From the NCBI GenBank assembly GCA_000328365.1, contig KB299468.1:140408-204407 (forward strand): a stretch of 64,000 bases of DNA, given 5' to 3'. Below the pieces are notes generated by a model. It saw only the letters and a list, made by a program, of their open reading frames with translations. It searched no databases and was not told where the DNA came from. Below, in pieces: positions 56,624 through 64,000 of this stretch. Positions within the stretch are counted from its first letter, which is position 1. Each line of letters starts with the position of its first letter. The DNA is from Capitella teleta. Taxonomy: Eukaryota > Annelida > Polychaeta > Capitellidae. A program made the translations under genes and the position numbers.

Positions 56624-56769
56624 ATAATTGTTCTATTGAAAGTTGGAAATAATTAGTCGCTAGATCGCCAAGTACATATGTACTAGTCTATATTAACTGT
56701 ACGTGTATAGTCAATTTTAAACATGGTACGAGGTCGAGAAAGGGATGAAATTCAGTGCTGTTTGTGGTT
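56624..56769 (+). repeat. Direct repeat, copy 1 (about 146 bp)
   Basis: This sequence recurs at 57274-57419 with only a 2-bp deletion and a few substitutions. Copy 1 ends exactly where the hAT-like terminal sequence starts. Confidence 0.92.
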
Positions 56770-57807
56770 CAGCTGGGCGAATAGTGCTTGAACACGGATA
56801 ACGGATATCCGTGTTGCTAATATCTGACGGACACAGAAATTTATGCCCAAACACGGGAGCATACAGTGATACACCTGCAGCGTAATGCCCCAGCCCTGGC
56901 ACAGGAGTGTGAGCTCTAAAGCCACGCTCTGCCTGCAGCAGTTGAAGACAAGCGACCTTGACATACGGTTGTCATCCTTCTTGCTTCTTAGTTCTTGTAC
57001 AATTCTTTTATCAAAACGTTCAGAATAAGTTTTGAGAGGCATCGCACATGCAGACAGCTCGCTTGCCTGTCGATTTCAGAGTTGTCAGTTGAATTCCTTA
57101 TCACCGTAGGCTATCTTGAGTATTTTTCCCCAACTGAACGAGTCACAGATTATAAGCCCAAGATGCAAGGACAGTAGTAACATGCACTTTGTACTACAGT
57201 GTACACTTTCAACAAGCATGATTTTGAAATGTACAAACTTAGTAACTTCATGAGGCACAAGTCAGTTCATGGCAATTGTTCTATTGAAAGTTGGAAATAA
57301 TTAGTCGCTAGATCGCCAAGTACATGTACTAGTCTATATTAACTGTACGTGTATAGTCAATTTTAAACATGGTACGAGGTCGAGAACGGGATGAAATTCA
57401 GTGCTGTTTGTGGTTCACATGAAAACTGAAAATGACAAAGCTGTCACGTGTTGAAAAATAAGCACTAAAGGAGATAGTCAACAACGCGTGGTTACGTCAC
57501 TTTTGCATGATGACAGAAGAGATTCAAGGGTATAGAATTTTGTTTACTTTAAAGTTGAAACAAAGGCAGAATTAGCACATTGTTGACATCATGGGGTTGT
57601 TATCATTGTAATTGACATTTCTCAGCTTCAATGAGCAGCGTTTGTGTGCGGAATGACTGTGTGCTACGCTCACTGTATGCTCGAAACGGACACATCAATT
57701 TTACACTATCCGTGTTTTAACTGTCCGTGTTAAAACATGGATAACGGATAGTACTGAACACACCCAATATCCGACTGATCACTGATACGGATATTTGCCC
57801 AGCCCTA
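56770..57807. mobile_element. hAT-like non-autonomous element, probably composite
   Basis: The left end CAGCTGGGCGAATAGTG and the right end, in reverse, AGGGCTGGGCAAATATCCG resemble hAT terminal repeats. Subterminal GGATAACGGATATCCGTG words lie near both ends. No clear 8-bp target duplication was seen, and a copy of the left flank lies inside (57274-57419), so the structure has been rearranged. Confidence 0.55.
57274..57419 (+). repeat. Direct repeat, copy 2
   Basis: Second copy of 56624-56769, within the hAT-like element. The two are separated by about 500 bp. Confidence 0.92.
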
Positions 57808-58012
57808 GTTATAATTATTCACGCGTGAATAACTGAATTTCGTGGTCAGTTTACACTGTCACTGTCATTCTTTCTGCGTCTTTAATCTTGATTCAAAATC
57901 ACGGACCCGTGATAGAGTTTGATCAAAATCTTGAACTATTTCTTTCTCATTTTATGATTCAGCGTATGTCTGCTGTATTGGATTTGGATATATGAAAAAA
58001 AGGACCTGGGTA

Positions 58013-58690
58013 TTATCTGGTCATCTTCTCACCTTCAGCGATGAGATTGCTGCCCGGCCAACCAATTGCTGGTGCATGTATCATAAGAAGAACTTTCAAG
58101 CACTTGGACGCGGAAAACTTTACCAGGCTATTCAAGGCTCTTGTATGCCCACATCTTGAATATGCTGCCCCCATAATGTCCCCACATTCAAAGAAATAAA
58201 GATCCTTGAAGACGTGCAGAGAAGAGCCACGAAACAGGTCCCTTGTCTGAGAGACCTCTCCTACCAAGAAAGACTGAAACATCTCAAATTTTTGTCCTTA
58301 GTCTACCGTTGGCTCCGCGGTGACATCATCAAAAATATACAAGCTGCTCTGGCCTATATGGACACAACCACATTGACATCATTATCCTCAGAGGAGAGAC
58401 AACCACCCGAGGCCACGATAGACAACTCTTGAGGCAGCTCTCCAGGGTCGCTTTTTAGCGCAATTCTTTCCCCCAAAGAGTCATCCCACACTGAAACAGT
58501 CTGCCGCAATCCGTAGTAGAAGCCTCAGCCCTCAATGTCTTTAAAACGGCCATGACAAACACTGGAAAGTGGAAACGGCTACCCCTTAAATACAACTGGG
58601 AAGATCCAGCCCCTCCCTCACGCACACTCATTAAAGTCACCAAGAAAGATCTGGTCTTAGAGGCAATGTGCCTGCAACCTAAGGTATCCT
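58013..58690 (+). mobile_element. 3' tail of a dead non-LTR retrotransposon (LINE)
   Basis: Fragments in shifted frames read LFKALVCPHLEYAAPIMSP, then VQRRATKQVPCLRDLSYQER and LKHLKFLSLVYRWLRGD, then VIPH.NSLPQSVVEAS and PLKYNW. This is the usual C-terminal end of reverse transcriptases from Jockey/CR1-type LINEs. At least two frameshifts and several stops show it is inactive, and most of its 5' part is gone. Confidence 0.85.
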
Positions 58691-59275
58691 GAGGCTAAGG
58701 TATGATTGACTGTTATCTAGGACTTGTAGTACTGTAGTGGTAGTAGGTCTAACAAGTAGATTACAAGCATACTAATAGCGATGCGCCATGGGCATGGGTC
58801 TCTAAGGACACTTTCAAGTCCAGGTTGCGAATCACGGTTTCTAAGATTCCACGCCTGTAACAATATGAAAGTTCCAGACTCGCTTAATGATTACCATGTA
58901 ATGTAGAGTCTGGTACTAAATTGTGTCCTAAACTAGGAGGCCTATCATCAACCTACATAAAATGGATCACCACAGAAAATAATTAAAACGTTATCAACAA
59001 TAAGTGGGAAGGAATGTGCATTAATATTTATTATCAAGTCACGGGACATATCACCACATGTATCACACTCGGAACTCCGGGAACTCGAACGAAGAGCTGC
59101 ATTTCCATTGCCAGTTAAAAATACATAATATTCAATATTAAAGTTGAACTTGCGGATCAACCATTTAGTTAATCTGATGTTAGTTTAAACTACAAACCTA
59201 CGAAGTGGAGCTGGTACTTAACCACCGCCATCAGTACTTCCAAACCCACATGATTGATACACGTCTATTCTTCAG

Positions 59276-59609
59276 CTGATCCCTCTTCACTTCTTTGCGC
59301 TTCTTGGCATGGGTTGGGCGGCCGTCTACACAGCACGCCTTGCGACCAAAAACCCAGACTGCTGGTTTGTGTATCACTTGGATATCATGCATGGAAGTGA
59401 AATGTTCAGTTTTGCAGCATCAACCGTGGAGCCAACCCTTATCCCTGGCAAAAGCTTGGTGTCAATGGGCAATACAAGGTGAGCTGAAAATTCTGCCATT
59501 ATTATTATTATTATTATTGTCCCGAATTTCAATTCATTTCCAGTTCTGGTCTGAGACCATCGACTACAAAGCGCTGAAGGCCCCAGCTGAGCGTCCTGAC
59601 ATTGACTAA
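59276..59609 (+). CDS. NDUFA4: NDUFA4 (respiratory-chain subunit), first exon not found
   Basis: Three exons join in phase: 59276-59364, 59418-59478 and 59544-59609 (71 codons and stop). They read LIPLHFFALLGMGWAAVYTA (membrane helix), NPDCCINRGANPYPWQKLG, NGQYK and FWSETIDYKALKAPAERPDID, matching NDUFA4 (LIPL..., NPDV, [20 protein letters not shown]...). NDUFA4 is a small inner-membrane subunit, originally assigned to complex I and now considered part of cytochrome c oxidase. The 53-bp intron 59365-59417 is open in frame, so a naive reading hides the true frame. About 14 N-terminal residues are missing; the exon may lie upstream, beyond the LINE fragment. A poly(A) signal AATAAA is at 59862-59867. 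Confidence 0.88.
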
Positions 59610-59861
59610 ACAGAAGAAAGAACTTTGCTATTTATAACTCGAGTGCTTCGTCCGGTTCGGTCTTGTTCTTTAAGTTTTATTATTATATGGTCTGGTGTTT
59701 CACTTCTTCTCTCAGGAATTCCTCAGGGTTTATTTTGTCATGATGCACATTTTAACATCTTCTTAATGTTTAACATCTATATTAAATGCTTTCCTACAAT
59801 CGAACATCTATTTGCAGAGGTTTTTCCTCTGATCGTTTGTATTATTTAAAAGTTTATGTGA

Positions 59862-59867
59862 AATAAA
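59862..59867 (+). terminator. Poly(A) signal of NDUFA4
   Basis: AATAAA about 250 bp after the NDUFA4 stop codon, in an otherwise T-rich 3' UTR. Confidence 0.6.
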
Positions 59868-60211
59868 GTTCTAAATGTTGTGAGATTCTCGACTTGTTTA
59901 TCCTTCAGAATCAGGGTTTTCTTGGATACCCCTGTAAGCAAATCTGAATTATCTGATAATCAATTTATCATAGTCAAACATGTAAACTTTATTTCAGAAT
60001 TCGCCCGTTATTACTTGGGTAAAGGTAGTCCAATCAGGAAAGTTTCAAACTTCAGGGATAGAAGCTATGATCTAATAAGGAATGTGCTTCTCCATAACTG
60101 TTACCTAATGCTGAATTTAGCCAGGAATGTTATGAAGTGACAGTATCCTTATTTAGTTCTATGATAGGCCACATTCCTCGCTTCAGGCACCAAACATTAT
60201 TCAGCAGTTAA

Positions 60212-60940
60212 AGGGATGGGGAACTAAATTTTAAGTGATGTTTTATTGACTCATAACACCAATTGATAGCATTCCGTAACAATAACATCATGCCTGGATG
60301 CAAGCGTAAGGAAATAATGCATTCCGAATATCGGGGTTAGCATTGCGCCTATGGGAGAATGGCTTCCATTGCAAAGTATAGGAAGCAAACGTCAGCTGAG
60401 GGCTTGCCGTGATTGGTCCCGTTGCCCTCGTGAAGCTATCGATTTCAGCCAATCAGAGCAGAGCATCTTCGCCATAAAAGGACATCTCTGTTGTTTACGA
60501 AACGAAAGTGTCAGTATTGCGCATGCGTGGTGCACTCTGGCTGACCTTTTTTCTGTTTCAGAATGAGAAACCATGGTAGGTGTCCTAGAAAATCGCTTGT
60601 TAAAATAAGAAAAATAGCGAGAAATATTTTTTTTTTTTCGCGCCTGACTGGTGGCAAAATGATTATTCTATCTATTTCCGAAAAAAAAAAAAAATATATA
60701 TATATATATATATAGATATATCCAGGGGTTTAGTTGCAGGACACGCTGATATGACGAGGCCCATTGTAAAAGATGGGGAACTCGGTGTTTCATGACAGCC
60801 TCTGACGTCACGCCTAATTAGCAATATATCTCCCGCGAAATCGTTAGCGATGATATTCCTTGTGTGGGCCAGGCATAGGAATCATTTTTGGTGCATCAAA
60901 TAACGACTCAAAGTCCATTTGTAACCAGTTTCCCCTCCCT
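60212..60940 (+). mobile_element. TTAA-flanked (piggyBac-type) MITE, intact copy
   Basis: A 729-bp element lies between TTAA at 60208-60211 and 60941-60944. Its ends are AGGGATGGGGAACTAAATT and, in reverse, AGGGAGGGGAAACTGG. There is no transposase; short open frames inside are chance. This is the reference copy for the pieces at 7743, 10997 and 39900. Confidence 0.92.
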
Positions 60941-60944
60941 TTAA

Positions 60945-61086
60945 GTCTACACCTTGGTCTAAATGGCTTCAAGTAATGTTAAGTGCAGAAGCGAAACCAC
61001 CAGACCACCGAGGAGAATTCACCCTTGATAGTATATTTGCATGTACTGGCATAATTGTGGCATTTATAATGTACAATGATGTATCT

Positions 61087-61120
<34 letters not shown>

Positions 61121-62046
61121 GCTTTGTAATAATATCCACACATAATCCATGCTGTTTATACATGTATTAAGAGATTAAACTGTTTACTTCAGTAGAGGGA
61201 TGTTACATAATCTTTTGACCCTATCGAGGTCATTCAGATCTGGAGTAGAGCATTATTATGCAATGCATTACATAAGAGTAACATGTTGTGAACTCATGCT
61301 TGTGTGGGTTAATTCGTTCTATCTACTTAGTAATTACTCATGCATTATTATTCTAGAAGTGTGTATTGATTTCACATTGCAGCATGTTGATTACTGCAAT
61401 TGCATCAAGCCCTGTGTGTAATTTCGAGGACATCAATCAACAAATTATGACGATGTAGTGATCAACTTATCATAGTCCATAATTAGGAAGTCTACCTGGT
61501 TCCACCTGTGCATCACATACATGCAATTCCCTGTATGTACCTGCACAAAATAGCTCATTTGGCATTTCAGAGGAACAATAATCACCATAATTACATGGGT
61601 TGTAGGTTAACATAAAAAGTGTATTTTACAATAAAGCTACACCTCATTGTGAAATCGATTTGATGCAACGTTCAAAAGATTCCCTTCCGATCGAAAGGTA
61701 AGGTGAAGGTCTAACAGCAGATAATCCTTTCCAAGCTGCTAAAGATTATAATCTTAAATACTTCAATCTTGCATGGCAAGGACAAAAATTTGAAATCTTC
61801 GCACACATGAGTAATGAACAAATTTAATCATTCAAAACAAAAGAGAGAGAAACATTGATTAAATTCAAAATATTTCCATATACCAACCAATATGAACAAT
61901 GTACATGTGCATCATCTAAATGATGAAATTTCGAATTTTGGTCCATTTAACAAAAAGCAAACGAAGACAAACACTTACACACAAAAAGAGAGCTGAAAAT
62001 ATTGGCACAAAAGATAAAAAATGCGTTTAGATATTGTGGAGATACA
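60945..62046. other. Spacer before SDHAF3
   Basis: Contains a poly-T run (61090-61118). The left-hand half probably holds nothing coding; the right-hand end should be the SDHAF3 3' UTR (minus strand). No gene was recognised. Confidence 0.5.
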
Positions 62047-63346
62047 TCAAGAATCGGGAACATTGTTTACACGAGGGTTTTCCCCTAATTTGTTATCTGG
62101 GTCAACTGGCTTCTGAGTTTCTTGGAAGAGTTCATAGAGCTGTCCAATTTGGTCGTCTGAGAGATGATTGATTTGGCAAGCGGAGAGCCCCAGGCCAAGT
62201 TTCTGACCCGCCTCCTTCGCTCCCATTTGCTTGGCTAATGTGATGGCGTAGTCCTGCAAACCACAAAGCAAAACTCATCAGCAGATTCAGCGCATACAGA
62301 AATACAAATATTCCCGAAGCAGGGATAGTCAGGTGACCATTAAAATGTGTTGGAGGATAAATTGCCCATGACGTTCAATAACTTCCAATTAACCCCAAAA
62401 ACATTAAAGCGGACCTGGAAATTCAAATGAATGAAAATTTTATGCCATGCCAAAATCCGTGTAATACATTACCATAGTGGCATGTACCATTGGGAATGAA
62501 GCAGAGCGTAAAACAAACAAACAAATGAGTACTTGTACTAGTAGTTCGTGATAATTTGAAAGCAAAGGATGGTCATTGTGGGCTCTCATTTCATGCATGC
62601 ATACATGGATTGATCTCCATGGCAAATGCAACTCCCGTCCTTGGTTTCGCTCCTGAACATCGTCTGAGCGACCAATGAAATTGAAACCAAGCCAGTCATG
62701 CAAATATGTAGGATTCGATATGGTGACGATATCCACATCTTATTCTTATCTATCTTAGCGTACATAACTTTTCAAATAAGCAGAGAAGCACCATTTGTAG
62801 TTTAATTATCATTTGACCTGACTGAAAAGAAATCACCGACAATAGACGTGTCATGTCTCATGTTAGCTTACACTACCTTATTTCAAAGAGCGAATTACAT
62901 ATTATGTAATTCACAACGGAATAGTGCAGAATTGCTGAGAATCATGGTCGGAGGCGGGTTAATAAATATTAAGATAAATATTACAAAAGATTGGTCCCTC
63001 TGATTTCAGGCTGGATTACAAGACTGCGAACCAACTCTGACTGTATTTGATTTTATTCTACAAAATATTCAAAGCTTCATGAAGCTTTGAAAATGAATTT
63101 TAAATTTGCAGTAAACAATAACATTAATAAATATACATTGTAGCACGCAAAAGTTGCACATACCGTCCACGAGTTCATGAACATAGGCACAAATTGCAGC
63201 TCAGCATCTCGATGCCTCTTGAACTCATCTTTCACGTACTGATCCCCTAGTGCCTGCAGTTCTGGAGGCATTCCTTTGTGCAGACGCAGAATTGCTTTGT
63301 AGAGAATCCTCACGCGAGACACGTGCTCCGGCCCAAGGCTTGCCAT
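62047..63346 (-). CDS. SDHAF3: Succinate dehydrogenase assembly factor 3
   Basis: Two exons, 63346-63164 and 62253-62047, join in phase 0 and give 129 aa (human about 125). The N terminus reads EHVSRVRILYKAILRLH, the LYR-type motif, then ALGDQYVKDEFKRHRDAE, nearly as in the human protein. The second exon has DDQIGQLYELFQETQKP, matching the conserved DEQIGQLQELM end. SDHAF3 (ACN9) is a mitochondrial matrix chaperone that helps mature the iron-sulfur subunit of complex II. An acceptor-like TTTTTTTTCAG stands 3 bases before the ATG, so a 5' UTR intron is likely. Confidence 0.93.
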
Positions 63347-63787
63347 TGACTGAAAAAAAATCAGAATGAAATTTTCAAAAGAGCTTGGATGTCACTGATT
63401 TCTTGAAACGGCAGCAAATGACAGAAGTTACATAATAAAAGACATATACGGCCGGAAACCAGTACGTCTTTCAACCGACACATTATAAGAATATTCACAC
63501 ATTCTTTTGGTAAATTACGGGAGCGTTTTGCTAACAGGGTTTTTTTTTCAGTTCCAAATTTTCAGTATTTATTTTATTTATTTATAATTATTTTTATATT
63601 ATTTTTTTTATTTATTTATTTATGCAGCGTTATGTCTAAATTAATTTTTCTGCGAAGTCAACAAATATTGAAGTGAGATTTTATTCCAGAAAAGCATGGA
63701 TGTTTTTACTTTTGTGATGTTTTAATGTGAAAATGAGAAAGCAATCGAGTATTGTTCATTAATCAGTATTTCAAAACGTGATACATG
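63347..63787. other. SDHAF3 upstream region
   Basis: A T/TTTA-rich low-complexity stretch lies at 63540-63625. No gene was seen. Confidence 0.5.
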
Positions 63788-64000
63788 ATGGGGCTTTATG
63801 GCTCCACCCAAACCAATTGGATGATACAGGCGCCAGAACAGAAGGCCCGGGACCGGGGTTTCCCCCTACTCTTATTGATAAATCCCAAGGGTTCTTTATC
63901 CTGCATACCACCATAGACAGTAGTACACAGCGCTCGGCCTTGTTAGGCAGTTGAGCAGCACTGCAGAGTCACTGAAGAATTACAATTATAACGAATTACA
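63788..64000 (-). mobile_element. SINE family 1, cut by the window edge
   Basis: Reversed 3' part of the SINE: GGGGCTTTATGGCTCCACCC, AGAAGGCCCGGGACCGGGG, TTTCCCCCTACTCTTATTGA and the AGTCACTGAAGAATTACAAT block. The tRNA-like head lies past the right edge. Confidence 0.9.

Overview
The window is nuclear DNA from a metazoan invertebrate. It is AT-rich, with GT-AG introns down to about 50 bp, long introns full of microsatellites, tRNA-derived SINEs and short DNA transposons, and single-copy animal genes: PHF14, SDHAF3, NDUFA4, a Rough-type homeobox gene, a CARD protein and a Kelch protein. A receptor like an ionotropic receptor that lacks the amino-terminal domain would fit a protostome, perhaps a lophotrochozoan, but the placement is weak. 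Nothing suggests bacterial or organelle DNA. I saw no retrovirus, LTR element, Polinton or CRISPR array.

Layout. 0.3-10.2 kb: a minus-strand gene with a CARD and coiled coils, nine exons found, running off the left edge. 11.2-15.6 kb and 35.6-39.3 kb: the two arms of an inverted duplication. Each arm carries an intact three-exon Rough-like homeobox gene (244 aa), the two arranged head to head about 22.7 kb apart. Between the arms lie a multi-pass membrane protein (17.6-19.1 kb, minus), a complete ten-exon GMC oxidoreductase (20.1-23.1 kb, minus), a long gene-poor stretch with a lone RFX X-box (27.3 kb), part of an ankyrin-type gene (30.5-30.9 kb, minus) and a short glutamate-receptor-like gene (31.7-35.0 kb, plus).

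Right part. 43.5-46.6 kb: a two-exon gene joining a SAP domain to BTB-BACK-Kelch. 48.5-49.0 kb: a small secreted cysteine-rich peptide gene. 50.2-55.9 kb: a complete PHF14 gene in 23 exons. 58.0-58.7 kb: a dead LINE tail. 59.3-59.6 kb: NDUFA4, first exon missing. 62.0-63.3 kb: SDHAF3.

The genes do not form one pathway. NDUFA4 and SDHAF3 both serve the respiratory chain and lie 2.4 kb apart on opposite strands. The most notable items are the duplicated homeobox locus (nearly identical exons and flanks, but unrelated sequence inside intron 2), the SAP-BTB-Kelch fusion, the receptor lacking both the amino-terminal domain and the pore motif, and the GMC enzyme with Asn in place of the usual catalytic His. 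Gene models were built by reading splice sites and checking phase; no alignment or database search was run.
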